DNA of 64,000 bases, from assembly GCA_030278955.1 (NCBI GenBank), contig JAOANR010000002.1:10467982-10531981 (forward strand), written 5' to 3'. Of the stretch, positions 21,061 to 33,045 are shown piece by piece. The stretch is from Hygrophila difformis (lineage: Eukaryota; Streptophyta; Magnoliopsida; Lamiales; Acanthaceae). Within the stretch, counting starts at the first letter, position 1; each line of letters starts with the position of its first letter. The position numbers and the translations under genes were made by a program. The notes below the pieces were generated by a model that worked only from the letters and a program-made list of their open reading frames with translations, was not told the DNA's origin and searched no databases.

Positions 21061-24000
21061 AATGTGGAATTTTAAAAGTGATAGTATATGTCTTATTGAT
21101 AGTGCTTCAACGCACACGATACTAAAAGACATAAGGTATTTTTTCAATTTAAGAATGGGAGATACAAACATAAATACAATATATGGTAGTGCAAATATTA
21201 TACAAGGAATTGACACAGCTAACCTTATTTTCCCAGAGAGAATAAAATTAATTGTGAAAAAATGCACTCCTATCTCCCAAGTCTCGAAGAAATTTATTGA
21301 GTTTTAAAGATATCCGAGAAAATGGGTATCATCTCGAGACATCGACTTCAGAGAATGTCGAATATTTATTAACTACAAATACCACTCATGGTAAGAAATG
21401 TGTATTGGAAAAACTACCAGCCCCATCACCGGGATTGTATTTACAAAGATAAATACAATTGAAAATTATCACTTAGACCACAGGTCTAATATTCTCCAAA
21501 TAAACCAGAGGTTTACAGAAGGCCAGAGGCCCAATGATAAACATTCCAAAATGGATCAAAGTTCTATTGAAGGCCAGAGGCCCATTAATGAATATCATTC
21601 CAAAATAGGCCAGAGGTCTATTGGAAGCCATAGGCTTAATGATGAATATATGTTATGGCATGATCGCCTAGGCCATTCTGGCTCTACAATGATGAGGCGA
21701 ATTATTACAAATAGTCATGGTCGTTCATTAAAGGGACAAAAATTGCTGCAACATAATGATTATATACGTGTTGCTTGCTCCCAAGTAAAATTGATTTCCA
21801 AACATTCACAAAAAAAAGTGGGAACTGAAAGCCCTAGTTTTCTTGAAAGAATTCAGGGTGATATGTGGACCTATAGATCCACCATGTGGACCATTTAAAT
21901 ATTTTATGGTGCTAATTGATGCATCAACGCGATGGTCCAATGTAACATTGCAATCATCTCGCAACCATGCGTTTGCAAAGTTACTTGCTCAAATTATTAA
22001 ATTACGAGCACAGTTCCCTGATTATAGAATAAAAAATATCCGATTGGATAATGCTGGTAAATATTCATCCCAGAGGTTTGATGAATACTGCATGTCAATT
22101 GGCATAACAGTTGAGCATTTTGTTGCTTATGTCCATACACATAATGGACTTGCTGAATCGCTTATAAAGCGTTTACAATTAATTGCCAGACCATTATTAA
22201 TGCGATCTGGATTGTCATTGACAGCTTGGGGGTATGCAATATTATATGCAGCAAAATTGGTGCTTATCATGAATATTCCCCTATACAATTAACATTTGGG
22301 CATGAACCCAATATATCCCATCTCAGAATATTTGGTTGCACAGTATATGTCCCAATTGCACCACCTCAGCGCACAAAGATGGGTCCCCAACGTAGATTGG
22401 GAATATATGTCGGGTATGAATCACCATCGATTATTCGATATCTTGAACCATTAACTGGTGATTTATTTACTGCGAAATTTAAAGATTGTCATTTTGATGA
22501 ATCTAATTTCCCGACATTAGGGGGAGATAAAAATCAACCAAAGAAAGAAAAAGAAATCAACTGGAAAACACAGTTAGATTTCTTTGATCCTCGTACAAAT
22601 GATTGTGAACTAGAAGTATAAAGAATTGTACATTTGCAGAATATTGCAAATCAATTTCCGGATGCATTATATGACTCTAAAAGAGTAACAAAATCTCTTA
22701 TACCAGCAGCAAATGTTCCAATCAAAATTAATGTCCCATAGGGACCAATTACAAGTGCCAAAGATGAATCTACTGCATGCTTGAAGCGTGGTAGACCACC
22801 GGATTCCAAAGATAAAAATCATCGAAAGAAAAGAGGATCACAAATCATTAAAAGTGACAAAATTACAAAAAATATTCCAGAGGAAAATGAAGCTCTTGAA
22901 GAGCAAATAGCAGCTCCAGAGGAGCAGGAAATTGAAAATAATGAAATATTAATTAATTTTGTCACAAGCAGAAATGTTTTGAACAAAGATGCAATTATCA
23001 TAGATAATGTATTCTCATACCACATAGCACTTGACAATATCAATGATGACGAGGATCACAAACCAAAATCGATTGATGAATGCCGGAAAAGAGAAGATTG
23101 GCCAAAATGGAAAGATGCAATCCAATCTGAGTTGGATTCCCTGGCTAGACGAAATTTGTTTGGCCCGATCGTCAAAACACCAAAAAATATAAAGCCGGTT
23201 GGATACAGATGGGTCTTTGTCCGAAAAAGAAATGACAAAAATGAAATTGTCAGATACAATGCGAGATTAGTCGCCCAAGGGTTCTCACAGAGACCAGGAT
23301 TTGACTATGATGAAACATATTTCCCGATAATGAATGAAATAACATTTAGATATCTTATCAGTTTAGCAGTCCATCAAAATCTTGAAATGAGATTGATGGA
23401 TGTTATTACTGCGTATCTATATGGAAATTTAGATACCGATATCTATATAAAGGTCCTGGAGGGATTAAAAATGTTAGAGACATATGAATCAAATCTTAAA
23501 CATATGTATTCCATCAAATTACAGAAATCCCTATATAGACTGAAACAGTCCGGGAGAATGTGGTATAACCGACTCAGTGAGTCCTTGGTACAAGAGGGTT
23601 ATACAAATGACCCAATTTGTCCCATGTATTTTCATTAAGAAAAATAGACAAGAGTTTGTAATCATTGCAGTTTATGTTGATGATCTCAACTTGATTGGAA
23701 CTCCAGAGGAGCTCCAAAATGCTGTTGAATACCTGAAAAAAGAGTTTGAAATCAAAGATTTTAGTAAAACCAAATCATGCATTGGTCTGCAAATTGAATA
23801 TTTAAATGATGGAACTTTTGTCCATCAAACAGCGTATACTTAGAGAGTATTAAAGCGATTTTATATGGATAAATCACATCCATTGAGTACTCCATTGGTC
23901 GTAAGATCACTTGATATAAAAAATGTCCATTTAGACCACAAGGGGAAGGTGAACAAATTCTTCGACCAGAGGTCCCATATTTAAGTGCCATAGGTGCTTT

Positions 24001-24675
24001 AATGTATCTCGCAAAATACACTATACAGATATATCATTTGCAGTAAATTTATTAGCGAGATTTAGTTTATCTCCTACAAGACGACATTGGAATGGAATTA
24101 AACATATATTTCGTTATCTCCAATGAAATATTGATCTTGGGTTATTTTATCAAAATGATTCTCGACATGAAATATTCAGCTTTGCTGATGCTGGATATTT
24201 GTCAGATCCACATAAAGGCAAATCTCAAACTGGCTATGTTTTTACATGTGGTGGTACTGCAATTTCATGGCGATCAATGAAGCAGACTTTGACTGCTACT
24301 TTCTCAAATTATGCTGAAATTTTAGCAATCCATGAAGCCAGTCGAGAGTGTGTATGGTTGCGATTTTTTATGCACCATATATTGAAAAATTGTGGCATAA
24401 CTACTGAAGAAAAAATACCCCCAACAATACTGTATGAAGATAATGCAGTTTGTATAGCACAATTGAAAGGATGGTATATTAAAGGAGATAGAACGAAACA
24501 CATTTCACCAAAATTTTTCTACACTAATGATCTACAGAAAAATGGTAAAATAGATGTACCACAAATCCGTTCAGCTGACAATCTTGCAGATTTGTTTACC
24601 AAGGCACTACCAACATCAACACTCGAGAAGCTCGTGAAGAAAATTGGAATGTGGCGGCTTCGAGGTTTAAAATGA
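21061..24675 (+). pseudogene. Copia pol: protease, integrase, reverse transcriptase, RNase H (broken)
   Basis: Protease is at about 21085-21300, with the active site reading Asp-Ser-Ala-Ser-Thr instead of Asp-Ser/Thr-Gly. The pre-integrase H-x3-LGH motif is at about 21660, where one zinc Cys is replaced by Arg. The integrase core (about 21895-22180) has an Asp in LIDAST, Asp in RLDNAG and Glu in NGLAES. Reverse transcriptase runs from about 23065, with RWVF, ARLVAQG and the catalytic YVDD at 23672-23683. RNase H (24150-24675) has Asp in FADAG and Glu in AEILA. Breaks lie near 21305, 21895, 22280, 22620, 23640 and 23840-24190. Pol copies RNA into DNA and integrates it. Confidence 0.92.
21480..21650 (+). 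repeat. In-frame degenerate tandem repeat in the copia pre-integrase region
   Basis: A unit of about 60 bp encoding an EGQRPxNxxHSKMxQ-like segment occurs about three times with divergence. It inserts a hydrophilic repeat between protease and the H-x3-LGH motif, where related elements have a short linker. Confidence 0.7.
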
Positions 24676-24799
24676 TGTCCAAATCAGGGGGAGCATTGGA
24701 TACAAGAATACTATACTCTTTATCCTTCACTATGATTTTTTCCCACTGGGTTTTTTTTTCCTAGTATGATTTTAACGAGGCATATTCTTTGTATAAAGT

Positions 24800-24814
24800 A
24801 TCCACAAGGGGGAG
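24800..24814 (+). promoter_or_regulatory. Copia polypurine tract
   Basis: ATCCACAAGGGGGAG directly precedes the 3' LTR start at 24815; the AAGGGGGAG core is purine-only. Confidence 0.85.
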
Positions 24815-25179
24815 TGTTACAAATCACGTCTACACTATTCACCGGGCATGCGCAATCTTGAAGAGATTTGTGGATACTTTACTAGCATTGATTACAATTG
24901 CCTACCTATATTGACCCACCTTTCAATCCAATTTAATGGCTTGTCCGTTTATATTTTGGCTATAAATACTTGTTTTCAGCATTTTTGTGATTGTCCCTCA
25001 TAGTCAAAAAGAAATAATAATATCTTCTCTCTTCCCTTGTCTTTGGTTCACCTGCAGTTCTTTATTAACTCACAACACTTATACTACTATCCCTATACAT
25101 ATATATATATATATATATGTGTATATATATTCCATACAAATATAAGCTATAGGCAACTTTAAATATAAATTATACAACA
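24815..25179 (+). mobile_element. Copia 3' LTR
   Basis: 365 bp, same start and end as the 5' LTR. It is 16 bp longer, mainly from a TA-repeat expansion near 25095-25130. Confidence 0.93.
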
Positions 25180-25184
25180 TACTT

Positions 25185-25756
25185 TCATTTCTTCAAAAAT
25201 TTATTGAACTCAATGCATCACTGAAATCTATTACTCCGTATTTTTTTTCTTCCCCAACCAAAATAAAGGTCTAAAACTTTCAGGATTAAAATTTAGGTCC
25301 ACCTCTAACTAGTGTGGATCCACTTCCTCAAAATAAAATATATATAAAAATAATTATCTCTAAATATATTTTTGTATATATTAAATAATACATCAAATAT
25401 AAATAAATGTTCAATTAATTTGTCAAACAATTGGCCCCTACCACCATTTTCTAGCATCTATAGGTTGTTAAACAAAAAAATAATAATTTGTCAAATATAT
25501 TGCAGATCTTTCTTCATTTTAAATAAACATATAGCCAAATAACGATTAGGTTGCCTTGTAATAAAATTGTGAGTATATTTTTAAAAAAAGTACATACAAT
25601 TGGATAAATTTTCCCCCGACAAAATTCTGCAAAGTTCATTTCTGAATACATGCCAAGTGCATTATTTTCCTAGATGATTGAACTCGAATCCACAATTACA
25701 TTCCTAATTTATTGTGGTTTTAAAGTTTCACTTATGGAGGAATAAAAGAGTAAATG
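25185..25756. other. AT-rich intergenic stretch
   Basis: No coding, repeat boundary or RNA gene is recognised here. Confidence 0.5.
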
Positions 25757-25783
25757 AAAATAATTATTGGGATGAGTAGTTGC
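25757..25783 (+). mobile_element. 5' head of a tRNA-type SINE with its target duplication
   Basis: AAAATAATTA (25757-25766) is repeated at 36048-36057 after an A-rich tail. The head at 25767-25783, ending in GTTGC, joins to 35943 once element B is removed. See the feature at 35943-36047. Confidence 0.6.
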
Positions 25784-26462
25784 TGCCGTAGCCCAAGATC
25801 CTTTTTCCTTGACAATATTGCAATATACGGACGTATACGAAGAAAACGAAGAAAGAAACGAAGGAAGAAGATAGACAAACCTACAACAAAGGGGACCCAG
25901 ATTCGATTATGTGGTTAGGATCCCGTCTAACCCAAAAACCTCCCTCCAGGTGCATTGTTCATGATTCAATGGAGTTGGTTTGAATTCTCCAAGGTGTGGA
26001 TTAACCAAAGGATTAAAGCACAATATGGTTGAGAGCCGAATGAGAGCTCTCAAGAAAAGGTGACTTTGATAAAATGAAATATGTTGTTCAAAATAATCAA
26101 AGAGAGTACAAATGTCTAGGGTTCCCATAATATAGGAAACCAATTAAACAAGCTAAACAAAGCAATTAAACAACCCTAATAATGTTCTCAACAACCGGAA
26201 ATGGAAAAGAAACAAAAACTGGACTGACGACGCTATCCTAGCATTACGACGTGATCCTTGTTCCGAGTCGTAGGAAGGTCTGTCGTCATAGCTTGTCTGG
26301 TCTGGACGGACGACGCGGGCCTCAAGTTACGACGTGATCCACATCTCGCGTCGTAAGTAGGTCTGGTGTCGTAGCTGCTGGTTGGTCCTGGAGGTCTACG
26401 ACGTGTGACTGATGTACGACGCTATCCTCGTCTGACGACGTGAGAGCGTCGTTGGGGGTTAC
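25784..26462 (-). mobile_element. Element B 3' LTR, lower segment (TATA, R, U5)
   Basis: It matches 34706-35387 in the 5' LTR. A minus-strand TATA-like CCTATATTAT lies near 26127. The 26220-26460 part has many ACGACGTGA / GCGTCGTA words. The sequence stops at GTTAC, the duplication made by element F, and continues at 31229. Confidence 0.85.
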
Positions 26463-26814
26463 TGATAATGGCCAGAAATGACCATTATTTTCAATCCATT
26501 TCCGTGTCTTAAACGGGCATTTGATCGCATTCCGGTCTTACATTAAGTAAGAAAGCAGTCGAATTGGACTGATTTATGCATAATTGTAAAAATATTGAGC
26601 TGGTGTGAAAAAGGCATAAATATGTAATTTTATTACATAATTATGTTAGAAAAATCCAAAAACATGAGAAAAAGAAAAGAAAAGAAAAAGGAATGAAAAG
26701 ATGGGCAAAAGAATAAAGCAAGCCCACAAAATACAAAAAGATGGGAAAAAGATAGAAAAGCCCACAAAAAGAACATCTTCGGCCCATCTGGCCCAATCCA
26801 GCAGGCCCAGGAAG

Positions 26815-27075
26815 ACCTTTGTCGCGGAAGCCCTTTGTCGCGATGCATGGTTCCGCGACAAAGGAGGGTTCCGCGACCAAGCAGCTCAGAAGAAGAAGCA
26901 AACCAGCCAAGCCCTTTGTCGCGATGCCCCTTGTCGCGATGGCATGCTCCGCGACAAAGGCATGTTCCGCGACCAAGACACCCAATTAGAGACACCAGAC
27001 CCAGTCGAGAAGCTTTGCCACATGCAGTGTGTTCCGCGACCAACTTGATGCTCCGAGACAAAGCTGTGATGTGTG
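26815..27075. repeat. GTCGCG-rich motif cluster in the U3 of element F
   Basis: Alternating TTTGTCGCG and CCGCGACAAAGG words, about ten in 260 bp, lie just upstream of the TATA box at 27134. The ORFs through this part come only from the repeats. Confidence 0.8.
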
Positions 27076-27133
27076 TGATGTCTTAAGACACAATGGGCTA
27101 GAATCAAGGCCCATGGGCTTAGGGTTACACTTC

Positions 27134-27140
27134 TATAAAT
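27134..27140 (+). promoter_or_regulatory. TATA box of element F LTR
   Basis: TATAAAT lies in a CTTCTATAAATATGAGG context, followed about 25-35 bp downstream by a likely start region. Confidence 0.6.
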
Positions 27141-27769
27141 ATGAGGTGTTTCCCATGAGTTCAAAAAAAGGGGAATTTTTGTAAGAGCTCTCTTGAAGAC
27201 AAGCTTGGGTTTCAGCTTTAGGTAGTGTAGTTTAGTTTTTATTTTTTTGTATTATTTAATTCTTGTTCATAGTTTAGCTTAGTTAAGGATTTGTTTCCTG
27301 TTTTATGCTTTTCCAGTAGCCTTAGATAGCCACTTTTATATCATGTTTTGGTTTCTAAACTCTTGTTTTAGGGTTTGTAATACTCAAATCATGGGTATTA
27401 ACAACACCCCTTCAATAATATGGGAAAACATTCATCATTTGTGTCCCAAATCATGAAATAGGTCTCACACCCCATGGATTTATGCTTTCTTTTTATTTTG
27501 GGGTCACTTGATCCCTAATATGCTATTTTTATGTTTACTGTTAGCATTTTATGGATAATGTTGTGTGTATGTGTGATCAAACCCTAGATTAGGACTCTTG
27601 CTTTATTTTTAATATTCTGTCCAGTTTTGTTTAAGCATGTTTTCCTTATTTTGAATGTTTCTTGTTTATTTTTAGCCTAGAATAGCTTTTTGATCTGAAA
27701 TAGGGTGAGATCACGCTGTTTGCATGCCACTGTTCATTTCTGCTTTTTCTGACTTTTGTCCTGAATCGC

Positions 27770-28325
27770 CTTTGTCGCCAACCGCCTTTTGTCGCGGAAC
27801 CACGTTCCGCGACAAAATGGTCGTTCCGCGACAAAGGTGTCTAAAGACACTTGTCTCCATAATTTAAAACCCTTTGTCGCGGAACACCTTGTCGCGGAGC
27901 CACGTTCCGCGACAAAACTTTCCATGCATAGCGACAAAGGAGCCAAACTCTTGCATTTTGTCTGCATGGCTTTTTGTCGCGGAATCATCTTGTCGCGGAA
28001 CCACGTTCCGCGACAAAATCTCATTCTGAGACAGAAAAATTATGCCATGTTCCTTATTCTTTGAACACTTTGTCGCGGAACCACCTTGTCGCGGAGCCAC
28101 GTTCCGCGACAAAACTTTCCATGCATAGCGACAAAGGTTCAAATGCTTTAAGAATTTTCTGAAAACTCTTTGTCGCGAAACACTCTTGTCGCGGAACCAC
28201 GTTCCGCGACAAAATCTTGCACAGCGACTAAGAAGCATTATGCTGCCAAAAATTCTAAAAACTTGTCGGGATACCCATGTCGCGGACCTCGGTCCGCGAC
28301 AAAATTTATGATATCGCGATAAAGA
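27770..28325. repeat. Six-unit array of perfect or near-perfect hairpins, period about 90-101 bp
   Basis: Hairpin centres start at 27801, 27901, 28002, 28098, 28198 and 28288. The first has 14-bp arms TTTTGTCGCGGAAC / GTTCCGCGACAAAA with a 3-base loop (27787-27817). Units 2 to 5 add a second GTCGCGGA word before the hairpin and a (GCATA)GCGAC word after it. Unit 6 has a shorter stem (GTCGCGGACC / GGTCCGCGAC). Both arms are CpG-rich in an AT-rich context. Confidence 0.9.
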
Positions 28326-31223
28326 TTCCCTTCTCTCTATTTAATCTCAAACAACCTTCATTCTCTTCCTACATTATATTGCAACACTCACATCATAACC
28401 CCACGGGTTAAGGTGTAACATTCTGGAATTGCAATATAGGGTGTTATGCTGCCCAAATTTTGATTCTCCATTTGCATCACTTAATTAATTGGACCCTTGA
28501 ATCATTAATGATTAAAGAGTGAGATTAGCAATAATTACACATCAATAATCATCATGATTAAAGGACCTTTGTTCAATTGCCATTAAAGCACTCCTCTATA
28601 AACAAAATCTTGATGACTTAAACAGATAATCCGGACTGTAATTAATTATGGTAGGAAGGATTATTTAAGATCATCAATTGTGGACCCAATCCACAACCTT
28701 GCACGAGAAACCAATGTCTCTCATACAAGGAATCTTCTTTTATTTCTTATTGATTTTGTCTTTGCGTGTTGTGTGGAACAATTAGTAAGGAATACATCAG
28801 ACTAATGTTGGCGGGTATTCCCTCATGGATAACCAGCTCATATTCTGGGTATTAATTACTAAGTGTTATTTTGCATGGTCTGGATGACTGTCAGTGGAAG
28901 CCTTGGCGGTTCGCCCATCCGGGGTTATAATAGCTGCTCGGCTGACTCCCATCCAGATACAGTTTTATTTGTCTTATCTTAATTTCTAAACCCAAATTCC
29001 AATCTGTAATGGGAGTCAGTTGGCATCAGTCAATGCCAACTGATGATCATTATAGAAGGGAAGCATGTAGGTTTTTATCCGAATTCACAGACAGTGGAGA
29101 CCCAACTGGTATTGACACTGCCATTATAGGGTCTAAGCTGTCTAAATCCGCTCCATCCGAGTAATTGGGAAATTGGACAGTAGATGTTTACAGTCCACCT
29201 GATTATTCTGCCATTACTTTGGTCTCTTGATCACTTCACATCTGTGTTTCACCTTCTGTCTAGACCCGCATCTATATTTTGGGTCAATTAATTTTACACT
29301 TCCATATATCCTTATGCATGATAATATTATGTACTATTGTGGTCTAAAATATTTTGGGATCCTTCCCTTGGACAATAGAAGCATAGATTTAAAACAGATA
29401 TTGCATATTAAATTTCCAACAAAAATCTCTCTATAAAATCCGGATCTGAGTCAGGGATAAACTCTTCAGTTATGACTAATTCATATTCTGTCAAGGGTTG
29501 ATTTTGAGGAATTAGAAGCAGAATCAGCGATTAGGTCTCTTCTAGACTGAAAGGGTCTGTGTTTTAACTGAGAGTCTAGTACCTGTTTAGGGAATGATTT
29601 TCAAATCCATTATTTTCCAAAATTGCTGTTTGTTGGAAATCTAAGATTAAATACTACACCGAGATGGGGTCCACTTGGACTCAAATACAATGTAGTAAAT
29701 AATCTTAGAGGAACATCATCCAGGCCTTGGTCATTTTCTAAGATAGGGTTGAGTTTTCTTTCAACTACTATCCTCTTCTGCCAAAGTCTATTTTTGAGTC
29801 CTGAGTGAGTGCATCCGGAAGGAACTGAATCATTAGTTCGTTTCATTAGTTTGTATCTCATAATCACCCGGAAGGAAGTGAACACTGCAAGCATTTCACC
29901 AAGAGCCGGGAATTCTTGATCCATACCCAATCATCTTGACTGGGTGCTGTCTTTTACTACCAGGGTCAGATTTTCAAAACCTCCGAGTGATAGGTTTTAA
30001 ATGCTTTCTTTACTGCTTTCTTTTAACCGCTTTCATTAGAGGTCACTCGGTTGAATTGAGAGTTGTGTAACTGCTACTAGGATTGACAGTTAAGGGATAG
30101 TTTAGGACTTAATTAGAATCTTTGGGTGTGACATGGGAGAATGATAGTAGTACTTGGCATTTCAATAAATGATATGTCGGGTGTTGCTTTTCCACCACGG
30201 ATGAAGTAACACACCCAGGCCAGGGCAGTTACGAATCTGTGGTATCTTAGAATCTGTGGTCTTGAGAACATGTAAACTCATATTGTAAGTACCTGTCTGT
30301 TAAAGGGAAAGCATAATTGAGAGCATGAGAATTAGCTATCTGATAGAATTATCCCAAACAAAGATCTGTGTATAAAAATGGAAGTTTGATACTGCTATAT
30401 CTAAATCTTGTCCAATTTTCATTCTTTACTTCCTGTCCCTTCTGTCTACATTGTGATTCAGCTTCACGGTTGGCACAATGTAATTTTTCCCTGCTTTCAT
30501 AGATAATGTTTATCGCATTCTTAGAATAATCTTTACCCGCTTTCTAGAATAGACTTGTTCGCTTTGTAGAGTAACTTAAATGCTTTTGTAATCAAGTTTA
30601 AATTCATGTCAGTAGTTATTAATCACCTTTCAAACCTATTGAGCAATACGAATGGAAAATCTAGTAAAACAACGTGGGCCCTGCTTCTATCGCACATCCT
30701 CCAGTGAACGATCCGGTCTTACTATAAATTACTGCAATTTTTGACACCGTGCGCTTTCGGGCCACAGTTTCTTAAACACGAGCAATAAAAACATGACTAC
30801 TTATAAATATATCCCTAATCACAACCCCGCCATCATAAATTGGTTTCATTAAATAAAGCCTAAACCAGGATCATGATTTTTCAGAAAATACTCAGGGAGT
30901 GGAAATCTGTCAAAAGTTTCATGGCAGGGAATCTCATGTCAAGAATTGATGAGAGATATCATGGCACATATGCCGGGGACCTTCAGTGTGACAGGCTGAA
31001 GGTCAACCTATCCCGGCTGTGCCATGAGATTTGTCAACAGTTTCACAACAGAGAGGATCACAGCGCCATTTGAAATTAAAGCGTCACACCTGGGTAATAA
31101 AAAAGACTAACAATCTTGATATATCCCTAAACCCTTTCCCGTGAATCATAACTCTTTTCTTTTAATAAATCTAACCTGGTATATTTTAGAAAATGCTCGT
31201 GTGGGAAATTGTCAAAAGTTTCA
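28326..31223. other. Non-coding remainder of element F
   Basis: No protein-coding similarity is seen. A roughly 70-bp block near 30850-30925, ending GTCAAAAGTTTCA, is repeated at the very end of the element (31150-31223). Plain sequence otherwise. Confidence 0.5.
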
Positions 31224-31228
31224 GTTAC

Positions 31229-31759
31229 GACATGAGCCTCTCCCTTACGACGAGAGTCTGGCTAGCGTCGTGCGATGGTTTAGTGTCGTAAACCTCTTGA
31301 AGGATTTCTCGAACTGTTTCTACTGGGGTCCACTGCACTGTTCCGGCGATGACCTCCGTTGACCGGCGACTTTTCCAGCAAACTTCCGGTCAGATTCCGG
31401 CAACCTCGCCGGAGCTCTGGCAAACTTTCCGGCGACGGTGACAACGGCGACGGTGGCGGTGGGACCCTCCTTTCTGACCTCTTCATGCTAATTTGATCCG
31501 TATTTGCATCTGGAGATCATTCTGCTTTCGGTTTCAGTTCGAGGATGTGGGACCCAGAGTGACGGGTCCCGGCTCATCCCGGTATTCTTCTAGCTGGATC
31601 AGCAGCATCATCTTCTTGGCTCCTTTGGGTTCAAATTTATCTATTTCCTGCAACAGAAAACGATAAACGAAATCAGTGAACCTTTTGATCCATTGTCTGG
31701 ATACCGGCCCATCCGGAAAGATAGGTATTGTCAGTCCATTTGTTCCGGAGACCACGCCA
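31229..31759 (-). mobile_element. Element B 3' LTR, upper segment (U3 start)
   Basis: It matches 35390-35937. On the minus strand the LTR begins TGGCGTGG at 31759, directly after the polypurine tract. The segment encodes the C-terminal tail of the polyprotein (stop at 31534) and has a CCGGCGAC-rich patch at 31340-31450. Confidence 0.85.
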
Positions 31760-32110
31760 TCCCCACCCCCTTGGGGAGGTTGATCCATCAACCGATCATA
31801 TTCAAGCTCCTCGTAAGGATAGATCTGCAACATTAAATGTCGGATGAATATTATAATCATCAAGCAGTTCAATCCTATAAGCATTATCATTAATTTTTTC
31901 AAGGACTCGAAATGGTCTTGTTCCGCGAGGTGCGAGCTTTCCGTGTTGTTGCGCACGAAATCGTTCTTTGCGCATGTGAACCCAAACCCAGTCTCCGGGT
32001 TTCAGAAGCAATTTCTTTCGGCCCTTGTTGGCCAGTCGGGCATAATTTTCAGACGTCTTTTGGAGACTTTCGCGCACATTTTGAGTAGGAGGTACAAAAC
32101 GTTGTTGCAT
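31534..32110 (-). pseudogene. Element B integrase C-terminal domain and LTR-overlapping tail (frameshifted)
   Basis: From 32110 down, the protein has LKPGDWVWVHMRKERF and a KINDNAYRIEL...TFNVADL segment, the SH3-like C-terminal domain of chromovirus integrase. A frameshift near 31880 moves the reading to another frame, which continues across the polypurine tract into the LTR and stops at 31534. Upstream it joins gag-like sequence directly at about 32085-32100, where all of protease, polymerase and the integrase core are deleted. Confidence 0.85.
31760..31772 (-). promoter_or_regulatory. Element B polypurine tract
   Basis: On the minus strand AAGGGGGTGGGGA directly precedes TGGCGTGG. The same tract is coding (a Gly-Gly-Gly-Asp segment) and is conserved in elements D and E. 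Confidence 0.85.
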
Positions 32111-33045
32111 AATATCTAACAGATGTTCCCAATCGGAAATCTGTGCTCTTTCCTCAGTGTGAAGATCAGCACAGAACTTCTTCTACCAGACTTGAGCGTA
32201 ATGTTTGAATTCAGTCAAAGCTAACTGGCCTTCTTGAAGTCGGAATAGTTGTGACAGTTGTAGATCAATTCCATCGAATGTTTCCAATCAAGAAACTCAT
32301 TAGGATCACTAGTTCATTTGAATGCAAGAATAGTGAACTTAATGCTTTTCAGATTGTCATCAAGTTGTGTTCCTTCCTCATAATTATCAGCCGGTTCAAA
32401 ATTTAGCCTGTTTCTTGCAGATGGTGGTGGTGGAGCATCAGGTTGAGCAGGTCTCCCGATAGGATGAGGAGGTGGCATAGCTAATGGATCAGCTGCTTGG
32501 GCTTCGGGTTGACCTATAGGGGTTGTCCGCAATGGTGGATGCAAGCGATGCCGGGCACTGGACCGAGGTCCTAACCTGCGGTCAAATTCCCCAAATTGCA
32601 CGTCATGCTCGGCTATGGCTTCTTCTGTGGCTATCATGTCGGCTTGTGAGACCCCGCTAGTACCTTCGGGTATCATTCTTGGAACAGGTGGAGCCACTGC
32701 TGGCACTGGAGGTGTGGCGTTCTGAGGCGTGGTATTCTGCGGTGTAGTGTTCTGAGGTGAGGGGGTAGGATAGAATGCTTCCTCCAACCTCCTCTCAACT
32801 CGGTCCATAACCTCTCTCTGGATCACCTCATTTTGGAATCGTACCCGACCTGCAATGTCATCCACAATATCATTAACACGTGTATTTACAACTTCAACTC
32901 GTTTATTTACAGCTTCAATATTAGTCGAATTGATATTTAAGGATTGTTGTATAGCGTCGATGTCTATCTTCTTAGCACTGGTCTCATTCAGAGTCCGCAT
33001 CATTTCCATTAGATCCGACATGGTTGGCTCAGTGCGTCCTGCCAT
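32090..33045 (-). pseudogene. Element B gag (broken)
   Basis: From the likely start MAGRTEP (33045) there is a predicted coiled coil of about 60 residues, then a Pro-rich linker with a TPQN repeat (32705-32765) and a polar region; the open frame stops at 32314. Beyond the stop a typical gypsy gag core is still recognisable in decayed form (DPNEFLDW, CHNYSDFKK, MQQRFVPP patterns, to about 32090). No zinc knuckle remains. Gag forms the virus-like particle. Confidence 0.8.

Larger units (their letters stand above)
19473..25179 (+). mobile_element. Complete, disabled Ty1/copia LTR retrotransposon
   Basis: 5.7 kb bounded by near-identical LTRs of 349 and 365 bp that begin TGTTACAAATCACG and end TACAACA, with 5-bp target duplications. 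Gag, zinc knuckle, protease, integrase, reverse transcriptase and RNase H occur in the copia order (integrase before reverse transcriptase). Several stops and frameshifts break the coding region, so it cannot move by itself. LTR differences are few (single changes and a TA-repeat length change), so insertion is fairly recent even though the coding region is damaged. Confidence 0.95.
26463..31223 (+). mobile_element. Element F: giant solo LTR (about 4.76 kb) inside the LTR of element B
   Basis: It starts TGATAATGG and ends AAGTTTCA, with GTTAC duplicated at 26458-26462 and 31224-31228, and the LTR of B resumes exactly after it. No second copy of its start or end was found inside, and no retrotransposon protein is encoded, so a solo LTR left after LTR-LTR recombination is the simplest reading. 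The size suits Ogre/Tat-type gypsy elements. A TATA box at 27134-27140 divides a 0.67-kb U3 from a very long transcribed part. A TTGACACCGTGCGC word at 30749 resembles a decayed tRNA-Asp primer site, which would argue for a leftover internal region instead. Confidence 0.65.

Noticed and set aside
26633..27164. ORFs on both strands of up to 142 codons around the GTCGCG cluster
   Set aside because: They are produced by palindromic words that lack stops on both strands; no protein-like pattern.
27734..28238. Regular repeats with spacers, considered as a CRISPR array
   Set aside because: Plant nuclear context, imperfect palindromic units within an LTR, repetitive spacers; no cas genes.
30745..30775. 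Primer site splitting element F into LTR and internal region
   Set aside because: The word only loosely resembles the tRNA-Asp site, no second LTR follows, and TG...CA with GTTAC duplications bounds the whole 4.76 kb; kept as a doubt in the entry.
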